Shown here one piece after another: positions 34,886-45,007 of a stretch of DNA of 64,000 nucleotides. Positions within the stretch are counted from its first letter, which is position 1. The number at the start of each line of letters is the position of its first letter. This DNA is from Micromonospora rubida. GTDB lineage: Bacteria > Actinomycetota > Actinomycetes > Mycobacteriales > Micromonosporaceae. Made by a program: the position numbers and the translations under genes. The DNA is taken from positions 930,001 to 994,000 of the forward strand of contig NZ_JAAALO010000003.1 in assembly GCF_009908295.1 (NCBI RefSeq), given 5' to 3'. The notes under the pieces are model-generated. The model had not been told where the DNA came from. It worked only from the letters and a program-made list of their open reading frames with translations, and made no database searches.

Positions 34886-34924
34886 CGTATAGGTGGGATC
34901 GGTCATTTTCAAACATCTGTACGA
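34886..34924 (-). promoter_or_regulatory. lexA promoter with overlapping LexA box
   Basis: On the minus strand, -35 TTGAAA (34907-34912) and -10 TATACG (34886-34891) are separated by 15-16 bp. The -35 overlaps a LexA box at 34909-34924, TCAAACATCTGTACGA on the plus strand, which matches TCGAAC-N4-GTTCGA at 10 of 12 positions. The box is about 127 bp before the lexA start codon. Confidence 0.7.
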
Positions 34925-34994
34925 CCTTCACCGGCGTGTCGGAGCGGGAAACCGGGAAATCCGAACGCCTGTTCTGGTAAATGATACGCGCCTC

Positions 34995-35010
34995 TCGAAC
35001 ACCAGTTCGA
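34995..35010. promoter_or_regulatory. Perfect LexA (SOS) box
   Basis: TCGAAC-ACCA-GTTCGA is an exact match to the actinobacterial SOS box. It lies 213 bp before the lexA start and 425 bp before nrdR on the other strand. A minus-strand -10 TATCAT follows at 34978-34983, so it may serve a second lexA promoter. Confidence 0.75.
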
Positions 35011-35048
35011 GCCCTCGCGTTCCCTGCCTGCGTTCGCTCGCCCGCTCT

Positions 35049-35098
35049 TTCACGGAAAGAGTGGTCACCCCGGCCGGGGTGACCACTCTTTCCGTGAA
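35049..35098. repeat. Dispersed palindromic element, copy 4
   Basis: A perfect 25-bp inverted repeat with no loop (35049-35073 and 35074-35098). Each arm reads TTCACGGAAAGAGTGGTCAC then CCCGG. It lies in the 653-bp lexA-nrdR intergenic region, between the LexA boxes and the NrdR boxes. The rest of that spacer holds no gene. Confidence 0.85.
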
Positions 35099-35232
35099 GT
35101 TGCGCGCAGGTGTGCCCGCCCTCGGCGGGTCGGCCGTGACCGGGGGGAGCGGTCCCGCGTTGGGCTTTCGGCGAGGCGGGGAGGGGGAGTGCGGGACGTG
35201 ATCCTGATGACGCGCCGGGAGGGTCGGCGAAC

Positions 35233-35309
35233 TTGATTTCGGTCCGCCGGACGCATACGGTCGACCCCTAGATGTAGTAGTCACATGGGCGTAAGTCGCC
35301 TACAGGTTG
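35233..35309 (+). promoter_or_regulatory. nrdR-nrdJ promoter with two NrdR boxes
   Basis: A promoter with -35 TTGATT (35233-35238) and -10 TACGGT (35256-35261), spacing 17, is followed by two NrdR-box-like decamers: CTAGATGTAG (35268-35277, centre of the full box 35265-35280) and CTACAGGTTG (35300-35309). The centres are 32 bp apart, three helical turns, the spacing typical of paired NrdR boxes. The first overlaps the predicted start site, so NrdR would repress its own operon. Confidence 0.7.
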
Positions 35310-35435
35310 GGTTCAACTACCGACCGCACTCCCTGCTACCGCACCCGGTGGCGGCCCCACACGCGGGCCGGCGCCGCGGTTCCGTGCGTCCGGGGGTGCC
35401 CGGTGTGCCCGCCAATCGACGAAGGAGGTCAGGCG

Positions 35436-35951
35436 ATGCGGTGCCCGTACTGCCGGCACGCCGACTCCCGGGTCGTCGACTCGCGGGAGGCCGACGACGG
35501 CCAGTTGATCCGCCGACGGCGGTCCTGCCCGGAGTGCGGCAAGCGGTTCACCACCGTCGAGGAGGCGGTGCTCGCGGTGGTCAAACGCAGCGGGGTGACC
35601 GAGCCGTTCAGCCGTACCAAGATCGGCGGCGGGGTGCGCAAGGCGTGCCAGGGGCGGCCGGTCGACGAGGACTCCATCGCCCTGCTCGCCCAGAAGGTCG
35701 AGGAGACCATCCGGGCCAAGGGGGCGGCCGAGATCCCCAGCCACGATGTGGGGCTGGCGATCCTCGGCCCGCTGCGGGACCTGGACGAGGTGGCGTACCT
35801 CCGCTTCGCCAGCGTCTACCGCTCGTTCGACTCGCTGACCGACTTCGAGCGCGAGATCGAGACGCTGCGCGCCGCCGCCCGCGCCCGAGAGGGCGCCGGG
35901 GCGGACGGCGACGCCGGGTCGGCGGCGGGGGCCGCCGACCGTACCGTTTGA
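35436..35951 (+). CDS. nrdR: Transcriptional repressor NrdR
   Basis: A 171-residue zinc-ribbon/ATP-cone repressor of ribonucleotide reductase genes. The zinc ribbon is [18 protein letters not shown]...[13 protein letters not shown] with four cysteines; the ATP-cone at 46-140 ([20 protein letters not shown]) senses dATP versus ATP. The tail is Ala/Gly/Asp-rich. GAAGGAGG precedes the ATG. It is followed by nrdJ after 66 bp, as in Streptomyces, and has NrdR-like boxes in its own promoter. Confidence 0.96.
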   Translation: MRCPYCRHADSRVVDSREADDGQLIRRRRSCPECGKRFTTVEEAVLAVVKRSGVTEPFSRTKIGGGVRKACQGRPVDEDSIALLAQKVEETIRAKGAAEIPSHDVGLAILGPLRDLDEVAYLRFASVYRSFDSLTDFEREIETLRAAARAREGAGADGDAGSAAGAADRTV

Positions 35952-36017
35952 GCTTTTCCTGAATTGCTGACAGTGCGACGCGCGGCGGGTGACCGCGCAG
36001 ACGAGGGGGCGGATGAG

Positions 36018-38918
<2,901 letters not shown>

Positions 38919-38984
38919 AACTGGGCCGAATCGCATCTGACGCAACATTCGACAGAGCGAGTCGAGTGCTGAAAGTTCAGTAGG

Positions 38985-39023
38985 GCGCAGGGGGAGTCGG
39001 GCGTTGCCCGGCTCCCCCTGCGC
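38985..39023 (+). terminator. nrdJ terminator
   Basis: GCGCAGGGGGAGTCGGGC (38985-39002) pairs with GCCCGGCTCCCCCTGCGC (39006-39023) over 18 bp with one G-T wobble and a 3-nt loop, 66 bp after the nrdJ stop. Confidence 0.8.
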
Positions 39024-39114
39024 TGTCCGGTAAGAGGTCTCGGCACGCCGGCAGCCGCTCGGGCACCACCTCGGTGTTGCACCTGATCCCAGGTGGCTGT
39101 TCCGCGAAAGGTGT

Positions 39115-40011
39115 TCAACGCAGAGCGAGCGGGGTCTCGGATTCGAGGCGGGTCAGCTTCTCCGGATTGCGGACGTAGTAGAGGCCGGTGATGCGGGCCT
39201 GCTCGACACGGATCGCGACGATGCCGTCGATCCCGCCGTCCAGGCGTAGGGCGAGCGCCGGGCTGCCGTTGACCACGGTGGGTTCAGTCGTGATCGTGGC
39301 CTCGACCTTGCCGACGAGACCGAGGATCATGCGGACCACCTTCTCGGCACCCATGACCGGTCGCAGCGCGGCCTTCTTGACTCCGCCGCCGTCGCCGACC
39401 ATGACGACCTCGGGGGCGAGCACGTCGAGGAGGCCCTGCAGGTCCCTGGTGTGGAGCGCGCGCTGGAGCGACTCCAGAGCTGCCCGAGTCTCGCTCGGGG
39501 AGACCGGCTGGCGGGGGCGTCGGGCGTCGACGTGCTGGCGGGCGCGGTGGGCGATCTGGCGGACGGCCGCCGGGCTCTTGCCGATGGCGGCGGCGATCTC
39601 GTCGTAGCTGACGTCGAAGGCTTCGCGCAACACGAAGACGGCGCGCTCGGTCGGCGAAAGCGTCTCGAGGACGAGCATGAGCGCCATCGACATGCTCTCG
39701 GCGAGCTCGACGTCCTCGGCCACGTCCGGAGCGGTGAGCAGCGGCTCGGGCAGCCATTGTCCGACATAGGTCTCCCTGCGGCGCTTCATGGTGCGGAGCC
39801 GGTTGAGCGACTGTCGGGTGGTGATCCGGACCAGGTAGGCGCGCTGGTCGCGCACCTGCCCCAGGTCGACCTTGATCCACCGCAGCCAGGTTTCCTGAAG
39901 GACATCCTCAGCATCGGCCGCCGATCCGAGCATTTCGTAGGCGACGGTGAAGAGCAGGTTGCGGTGGGCGAGGAACGTCTCGGTCGCCGGGTCAACGGCG
40001 TGGTCGCTCAT
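39115..40011 (-). CDS. ECF41-group RNA polymerase sigma factor with SnoaL-like domain
   Basis: A 298-residue SigJ-like ECF sigma factor. Sigma-2 (FTVAYEMLGSAADAEDVLQE) and sigma-4 (LSPTERAVFVLREAFDVSYD) occupy residues 1-190; a SnoaL-like domain fills about 195-298. The three ECF41 hallmarks are visible: WLPEPL in the linker, DGGG near the start of the extension and NPEKL near the end. In this group the extension replaces an anti-sigma factor. Start at ATG 40011; ATG 40017 would add two residues. It lies 49 bp after an oxidoreductase gene in the same direction, whose promoter it probably recognises. Confidence 0.9.
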   Translation of the reverse strand: MSDHAVDPATETFLAHRNLLFTVAYEMLGSAADAEDVLQETWLRWIKVDLGQVRDQRAYLVRITTRQSLNRLRTMKRRRETYVGQWLPEPLLTAPDVAEDVELAESMSMALMLVLETLSPTERAVFVLREAFDVSYDEIAAAIGKSPAAVRQIAHRARQHVDARRPRQPVSPSETRAALESLQRALHTRDLQGLLDVLAPEVVMVGDGGGVKKAALRPVMGAEKVVRMILGLVGKVEATITTEPTVVNGSPALALRLDGGIDGIVAIRVEQARITGLYYVRNPEKLTRLESETPLALR

Positions 40012-40060
40012 ACCCATAGTCGACCGGACCGGCTGCCGATGCGTGGCGCAGGTTGCCCGT

Positions 40061-41248
40061 TCACTGGGTGGCCAGCGCTTCGCCGAGCTTGGCCTGGAGT
40101 CGCTGCTGGCGCGTGGCATCCCTGACCGGCCAGCTGTGCGATCCGGGTTTGCCCGCCTCGGCCGCCAACTGCTTGACGGTGTTCGTGCAAACGGCCTCCT
40201 TGAGTTTCGCGCCCAGTCGGCCGCTCAGGTGAAGCCCCATCGCGGTGTCGTCCCGGTGGGCGGCCTGAAAGACACCGGCCCGACGACCCAGGCTGATGCA
40301 CATGGCGGCGATCCCCTTGCTGAAATCTGCGGGTCGTTCACCCGCTATCCGGCTGAGCACGGTGTCGGCGGCGTGCGAGCCCAGCGGAAGCGCGGCCTGG
40401 CAGCTCATCCGCAACGGCAGGTCCGAAGGTGCCGCCGCATCCCCGGTCGCGATAATGCGCTGGTCGTCCACGCTGGTCAGCGTCTCGTCGGTGAGCAGAC
40501 GGCCCACGGCGTCGGTGCTCAGCCCGCTCCGCGCGGCCAGGTCCGGAACGCCGAAGCCGGCACTCCAGATCGTCACCGCGCTCGGGAGCCCGCGGCCGTC
40601 ACCGAGCTGGACGGCATCGCGTGTCACGGTGGTCACCGTCGCGCCAGGGCCGTCGAGCACGGTCACACCGAGCCTGGACAATTCCTTGGCCACCGAGCGT
40701 CGGCCCCGTGGGTGCAGGTACGGGCCGAGCTGCTCACCGCAGACCAGGGTCACGCTACGGCCCAGCTCCGCAAGCTCGGCGGCTCCCTCGATGCCGAGCG
40801 GACCGCCACCGACAACCGTCACCGCGGCCGTTACGGGTGCGCTGTCGACGACGGACCGTAGCCGCTGCGCCTCCTCCAGGCTGGCGATCGGATAGGCGAA
40901 CTCAGCCGCTCCGGGCACCTGTGGGTCGGCGCTGCCACTGCCCACCGCGTAGATCAGGTAGTCGTAGCTTGCCGTGCCGCCGGTCGCCAACGTCACGCTG
41001 CGCTCGGCCACGTCGATCCGGGTTACGGTGTCGACTACCAGCCGGACGCCGTCGGCCAGGATCTCCCGGTAGTTGACGACCGCATCGTCGGACCCGCCCA
41101 CCAGTTGGTGCAGGCGGATCCGCTCGACGAAGGTCGGCCGCGGGTTGATCAGGGTCACTGTCAGGTCGTCCCGCTGGGTCAGGCGATTAGCCGCCATGAC
41201 GCCGGCGTATCCCCCGCCGATAACGACCACATCGATGTTCCCAGTCAT
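40061..41248 (-). CDS. FAD/NAD(P)-dependent oxidoreductase (NDH-2-like), ECF41 partner
   Basis: A 395-residue pyridine nucleotide-disulfide oxidoreductase-fold protein. The FAD-binding Rossmann motif is VVVIGGGYAGVMAANRL at the N-terminus, the NAD(P) motif is VTVVGGGPLGIEGAAELAE in the middle, and RIIATGDAAA is the second FAD motif. It resembles type II NADH dehydrogenase-like proteins without a C-terminal membrane anchor. The ATG at 41248 follows AAGGAGA. An ECF41-type promoter lies just upstream and the sigma gene follows, so the pair is likely an autoregulated operon. Confidence 0.9.
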   Translation of the reverse strand: MTGNIDVVVIGGGYAGVMAANRLTQRDDLTVTLINPRPTFVERIRLHQLVGGSDDAVVNYREILADGVRLVVDTVTRIDVAERSVTLATGGTASYDYLIYAVGSGSADPQVPGAAEFAYPIASLEEAQRLRSVVDSAPVTAAVTVVGGGPLGIEGAAELAELGRSVTLVCGEQLGPYLHPRGRRSVAKELSRLGVTVLDGPGATVTTVTRDAVQLGDGRGLPSAVTIWSAGFGVPDLAARSGLSTDAVGRLLTDETLTSVDDQRIIATGDAAAPSDLPLRMSCQAALPLGSHAADTVLSRIAGERPADFSKGIAAMCISLGRRAGVFQAAHRDDTAMGLHLSGRLGAKLKEAVCTNTVKQLAAEAGKPGSHSWPVRDATRQQRLQAKLGEALATQ

Positions 41249-41282
41249 GGTGTCTCCTTCGTTTCCAGGGGTTCGAGCACCA

Positions 41283-41309
41283 GACACCGCGTGCCCGCCC
41301 GCTGTGACA
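41283..41309 (-). promoter_or_regulatory. ECF41-type promoter of the oxidoreductase-sigma operon
   Basis: On the minus strand TGTCACA (41303-41309) is followed after 16 bp by TGTC (41283-41286). The described ECF41 consensus is TGTCACA-N16-CGTC, so only one base differs. The start codon is about 35 bp downstream of the -10. Confidence 0.7.
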
Positions 41310-41366
41310 TACATGAGGCGGATCACTCCACAAGTGTGAAGGCCCGACTATTCCTGGGCCGGTGCT

Positions 41367-41510
41367 CGGGAGGACGCGACGACCGCCGCCAGCTACGCCG
41401 AGTTCGCCGCCCGCGAGGCGCGCGGCGTGTCGCGCGCGTACGAGCGGCTGGCCCTGACGGTCTCCCGCGACGCCGCGCTGCTCGGCACGCTTCCGCCGGC
41501 CGGCCGGCTG
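41367..41510 (+). pseudogene. DUF2332 gene remnant (N-terminal region only)
   Basis: The frame shared with the downstream methyltransferase reads AASYAEFAAREARGVSRAYE followed by RLALTVSRDAALLGTLPPAG, which matches the start of DUF2332 proteins (a helix with E-A-R-G-x-S then Y-E-x-L-A). After about 45 codons the similarity ends and no further DUF2332 sequence follows. No proper start codon precedes it. It is a stump left by a deletion between the oxidoreductase operon and the methyltransferase gene. Confidence 0.6.
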
Positions 41511-41561
41511 ACCCGCGTCGGTGCCCGCACGGCGGTTTCGGCGGCGCTAGGGTGGCCGGTC

Positions 41562-42218
41562 ATGGGGGAACAGGGATGGCTGCGGGAGACCCGCGCCGCG
41601 TACGACACGGTGGCCGTCGACTACGCCCGGCTGGTGCACGGCGAGCTGGCGGGCAAGCCGTTGGAACGGGCGCTGCTGGACACCTTCGCCGAGCTGGTCG
41701 GCAGCGCGGGGCCGGTCGTCGAGGTCGGCTGCGGCACCGGCCGGATCACCGCCCACCTGCGCGATCTGGGGCTGGACGTCGCGGGGCTCGACCTGTCCCC
41801 GGGGATGGTAGCGGTGGCCCGGGACGCCTGGCCGGGGCTGCGCTTCGCCGTCGGGTCGATGACCGATTTGCCGCTGCCCGACGGCAGCCTCGCCGGCCTG
41901 GTCGCCTGGTACTCGATCATCCACCTGCCGCCGGAGCTGCTCCCCGGGGTCTTCGCCGAGTTCCACCGGGTGCTCGCCCCGGGCGGTGAGCTGCTGCTCG
42001 CGTTCAAGGCCGGCGACGAGCGCATCCGCCTCGAGCAGGCGTACGGCCACACCGTCTCCTACGACGTGCAATGGCTGCCGCCGGACCGGATCGCCGCGCA
42101 GCTCGCCGGGGCCGGGTTCGTCGTGCACGCCCGCCTGCTCCGCGAGCCCGAGGGGTACGAGCGCAGCCCGCAGGCGTACCTGCTGGCCCGCCGGCCCGGC
42201 GGGGAGGTGGGGCGGTGA
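41562..42218 (+). CDS. Class I SAM-dependent methyltransferase
   Basis: A 218-residue methyltransferase of the UbiE/Methyltransf_11 kind. The SAM motif is VVEVGCGTGRITAHL (about residues 47-61), the acidic loop is VAGLDLSPGMVAVAR and motif III is VLAPGGELLLAFK. Substrate unknown. The ATG at 41562 is chosen because the conserved start LRETRAAYDTVAVDYA follows; the open frame upstream belongs to a DUF2332 remnant. The stop overlaps the asparaginase GTG (GTGA), so the two are co-translated. Confidence 0.85.
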   Translation: MGEQGWLRETRAAYDTVAVDYARLVHGELAGKPLERALLDTFAELVGSAGPVVEVGCGTGRITAHLRDLGLDVAGLDLSPGMVAVARDAWPGLRFAVGSMTDLPLPDGSLAGLVAWYSIIHLPPELLPGVFAEFHRVLAPGGELLLAFKAGDERIRLEQAYGHTVSYDVQWLPPDRIAAQLAGAGFVVHARLLREPEGYERSPQAYLLARRPGGEVGR

Positions 42219-43198
42219 CCGTCGTCCTGTTCACCCTCGGCGGGACCATCGCGATGGCCGGGTCCGCCGGGGGCGGGGTGGTCGCCCGGCTCACCGGGGC
42301 CGACCTGGTCGCGGCCGTGCCGGGCCTCGCCGACCTCGACCATCCGATCGACGTACGCGACGCGCGGGCGGTGCCCAGCGCGGATCTCACGTACCGGCAG
42401 ATCCTGGACCTGGTCGACGCGGCGTCGTCGGCGGTGGCCGACGGCGCGGCCGGCGTGGTGGTGACCCAGGGCACCGACACGCTGGAGGAGACGGTGTTCC
42501 TGGCCGACCTGCTCTGGCCACACCCGGCGCCGCTCGTCTTCACCGGCGCGATGCGCAACCCCACCCTCGCCGGTGCGGACGGCCCGGCGAATCTGCTCGC
42601 GGCGGCCCGGGTGGCCGCCGCCCCGGCCGCCCGCGACCTGGGGGCACTGGTCGTGTGTCACGACGAGGTGCACGCCGCCCGCTGGGTCCGCAAGACGCAC
42701 AGCACCAGCACCGGTGCCTTCGTCTCACCGAACGCCGGCCCGCTCGGGCACGTCGTGGAGGGAGAGGTGCGGGTGCTGACCCGACCGCGTCGGCTGCCAC
42801 CGGTGACCGGGGTGGACGCCGACCGGCTCGACGCGGTCCGGGTGGCCCTGCACACGGTCACCCTCGACGAGGACACCGACCTCGTCACCGGCCTGTTCCG
42901 GGACCGGGACGGGGTGGTCGTGGCCGGGTTCGGCGTCGGGCACGTCCCGCCCGCGCTCGCCCCGGTGCTCGGAGAACTGGCGGAGCGGGTGCCGGTGGTA
43001 CTCACCTCGCGCGCCGGGGCCGGGGCGGTGCTGCGGCACACGTACGGGGCGGTGGGGTCGGAGACCGACCTCCAGCGGCGTGGGCTGGTCAACGGTGGGC
43101 TGCTCGACCCGTACAAGGCGAAGGTTCTGCTGCGGGTGCTGCTCGCGGCGGGCGCGGACCGGGCGGAAATCGCCGCCGCGTTCGCCCGGCGCGGCTGA
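42215..43198 (+). CDS. ansA: L-asparaginase
   Basis: A 327-residue asparaginase that hydrolyses asparagine to aspartate and ammonia. The first catalytic Thr lies in VLFTLGGTIAMAG, the second in VVVTQGTDTLEET, and FTGAMR follows. No signal peptide, so probably cytoplasmic. GGGGAGG precedes the GTG, which overlaps the methyltransferase stop. The N-terminal Asn/Gln amidohydrolase fold is complete, and the C-terminal subdomain ends in GGLLDPYKAKVLLRVLL. The gene symbol is given by family only. Confidence 0.9.
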   Translation: MTVVLFTLGGTIAMAGSAGGGVVARLTGADLVAAVPGLADLDHPIDVRDARAVPSADLTYRQILDLVDAASSAVADGAAGVVVTQGTDTLEETVFLADLLWPHPAPLVFTGAMRNPTLAGADGPANLLAAARVAAAPAARDLGALVVCHDEVHAARWVRKTHSTSTGAFVSPNAGPLGHVVEGEVRVLTRPRRLPPVTGVDADRLDAVRVALHTVTLDEDTDLVTGLFRDRDGVVVAGFGVGHVPPALAPVLGELAERVPVVLTSRAGAGAVLRHTYGAVGSETDLQRRGLVNGGLLDPYKAKVLLRVLLAAGADRAEIAAAFARRG

Positions 43199-43282
43199 CC
43201 CGGACCGGCGGCTGCCGGCCGACCGGGAGGCCGGGGAGGTCCATGGGGGTCGGTCGGTAGGCGACGTACCTACACTGGCGCG

Positions 43283-43525
43283 GTGAGTGCAGAGCGGCTG
43301 CCGCTGGCGGCCCGGCCGTTGACCGAGCCGCACCCGTCGCGGCTGTCGCCGGAGCACCCGCACCGGGAGCGGATCCTCGCCGCGCACGCCGCCGCGCTGG
43401 CCGCCGACGAGGCCGGCTACCCCGACCCGGACACCGGGCTGTTCGTGCTCACCGCCGGCTTCCTGGCCGGCCGGGGCACCTGTTGCGGGCGCGGCTGCCG
43501 ACACTGCCCGTACGCGACCGACTGA
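43283..43525 (+). CDS. DUF5522 small cysteine-rich protein
   Basis: An 80-residue protein ending in TAGFLAGRGTCCGRGCRHCP then YATD. The CC-G-x-GC-RHCPY tail is the DUF5522 signature and probably binds a metal or Fe-S cluster. The N-terminal half is a P-H-P-x-R-L-x-x-x-H-P-x-R-E-x-I-L pattern, also typical. Function unknown. GTG start; no ribosome site of note. It lies 84 bp after the asparaginase gene on the same strand. Confidence 0.8.
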   Translation: MSAERLPLAARPLTEPHPSRLSPEHPHRERILAAHAAALAADEAGYPDPDTGLFVLTAGFLAGRGTCCGRGCRHCPYATD

Positions 43526-43606
43526 GGGCTTCCGTCCGACGCTGACAGCCCGTACGGTGTCCGACGACAACCGGCGGGAGCCCGCCGGGGACGGTGGAGG
43601 TGGGGC

Positions 43607-44158
43607 GTGCGTGGTCGGATCTGCCTCGCGGGCGTCGCGGCGCTGGTGGTGTCGGGGTGCGCCGCCCAGGACCCCGGGCCGGTGACGATGCCCCGGGTCG
43701 AGCCGGTCGTGCTCGACGTGCCGGCGGCCTCGTCGGGCGGCGCGTGCCGGCTGCTCGACTTCGCGGTGATCGATAAGCACACCGGGGAACGGTTCGACGT
43801 GGCGGCGTCCAGCTCGCGCGGCGACACGCACACCTGCGTGGTCCGCGCGGAGCGGGCGCTGCTGCCCGAGCTGGCGCTCATCGTCAGCGCCACCTCGATC
43901 GACGTGGCGGGCTTCACCGCCGACGTGCAGCCGGGCGGGGCCCGTAAGGTCAGCAAGCTGGGCCGGGCCGGCTACCGGCGGACCGCCTCCGCCGCCGCCG
44001 GCCACGGGCCGGTCGCCGAGGTCGGCTGGCTGGCGGCCGGGGACCGGCTCGCCACGTTGCGCTGGACGCTGCCGAAGGGCGCCGACCGCGCCGCCGCGGA
44101 CGAACTGGCGGAACGGCTCGTCGGCCTGGCGCAGACGGTCGACACCCGGGCGCTGTGA
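43607..44158 (+). CDS. Putative lipoprotein, unknown function
   Basis: A 183-residue protein with a lipoprotein signal peptide: MRGRICLAGVAALVVSGC with the lipidated Cys at 18. The mature part contains a Cys pair (about 47 and 77) that could form a disulfide and a mixed beta-rich fold (RRTASAAAGHGPVAEVGW). No family recognised; it resembles the short DUF3558-like actinobacterial lipoproteins but the match is not firm. The GTG follows GGTGGAGGTGGGGC. It converges on the ideR-like gene. Confidence 0.7.
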   Translation: MRGRICLAGVAALVVSGCAAQDPGPVTMPRVEPVVLDVPAASSGGACRLLDFAVIDKHTGERFDVAASSSRGDTHTCVVRAERALLPELALIVSATSIDVAGFTADVQPGGARKVSKLGRAGYRRTASAAAGHGPVAEVGWLAAGDRLATLRWTLPKGADRAAADELAERLVGLAQTVDTRAL

Positions 44159-44228
44159 GCCCCGGCCCGGGCGGGCCGGCGGCACGGGGCCGACCGGGTG
44201 CCGACCGGGCGCGTCAGGGGCAGGGAAG

Positions 44229-44909
44229 TCAGTGGGCCGCGACGAACACCCGGGAGGCGACCTCGCGGGGCAGCCGGATCCGGTCGCCGGAGCGGTCGAT
44301 GAAGACCCCGTCGCGCTCCTGGGCCACGGTCACCGTGGCGCCCGGGTCGACCCCGGCGGCGTGCAGCTGGCGCAGCACGTCGGCGTCGGTCTGCACGCTC
44401 TCGCAGATGCGCCGCACCACCACCGGGCCGGACAGCCCGGGGAAGGCCAGGTTGCGCTCGCCCTCGGTGCCGTCGGCCGGCGCCTCCGGGGTGCCCAGCT
44501 CCTCCAGGCCCGGGATGGGGTTCCCGTACGGCGAGCGGGTCGGTCGGTTGAGCAGGTCGTAGACCCGCTTCTCCACCGCGTCGCTCATCACGTGCTCCCA
44601 CCGGCAGGCCTCCTCGTGGGCCTCCTCGTAGGGCATCCCGATGACGTTGACCAGCAGCAGCTCGGCGAGCCGGTGCTTGCGCATCACGGACACGGCGGCG
44701 CTGCGACCCAGCGCGGTCAGCGTCAGGTGCCGGTCGCCCTCGACGGTGAGCAGCCCGTCGCGCTCCATCCGGGCGACGGTCTGGCTGACGGTGGGGCCGC
44801 TCTGGCTCAACCGTTCGGCGATGCGGGCACGCAGCGGCGGCACACCCTCCTCTTCGAGCTCGAGGATGGTGCGAAGGTACATCTCGGTCGTGTCGACCAG
44901 GTCATTCAC
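44229..44909 (-). CDS. ideR: Iron-dependent regulator of the DtxR/IdeR family
   Basis: A 226-residue Fe(II)-dependent repressor of iron uptake genes. The DNA-binding domain (1-72) starts NDLVDTTEMYLRTILELEEE and includes the recognition helix SGPTVSQTVARMERDGLL. The dimerisation and metal domain has EEACRWEHVMSDAVEKRV, which supplies Cys102-, Glu105- and His106-type ligands. An SH3-like domain fills 150-226. Met10 and the His79-type residue (KHRLAELLL) are also present. No iron box was seen in its own upstream region. Divergent from the rhodanese gene. Confidence 0.93.
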   Translation of the reverse strand: MNDLVDTTEMYLRTILELEEEGVPPLRARIAERLSQSGPTVSQTVARMERDGLLTVEGDRHLTLTALGRSAAVSVMRKHRLAELLLVNVIGMPYEEAHEEACRWEHVMSDAVEKRVYDLLNRPTRSPYGNPIPGLEELGTPEAPADGTEGERNLAFPGLSGPVVVRRICESVQTDADVLRQLHAAGVDPGATVTVAQERDGVFIDRSGDRIRLPREVASRVFVAAH

Positions 44910-45007
44910 GTCAGCGGACCTCCAGGAGGTCGATGCTACCCCGGGCGGCGGACAACGCTCTCCGGCGAAACGCGAGGTCGCCGCCCGGATGGTGTTGACT
45001 GGACGTC

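Noticed and set aside
34995..35015. tRNA T-loop-like GTTCGAGCCC near lexA
   Set aside because: No acceptor stem, D-arm or anticodon arm can be built around it; the bases form a perfect LexA box instead.
35100..35435. B12 riboswitch in front of nrdR-nrdJ
   Set aside because: I could not find the cobalamin B12-box or the multi-stem layout; paired NrdR boxes explain control.
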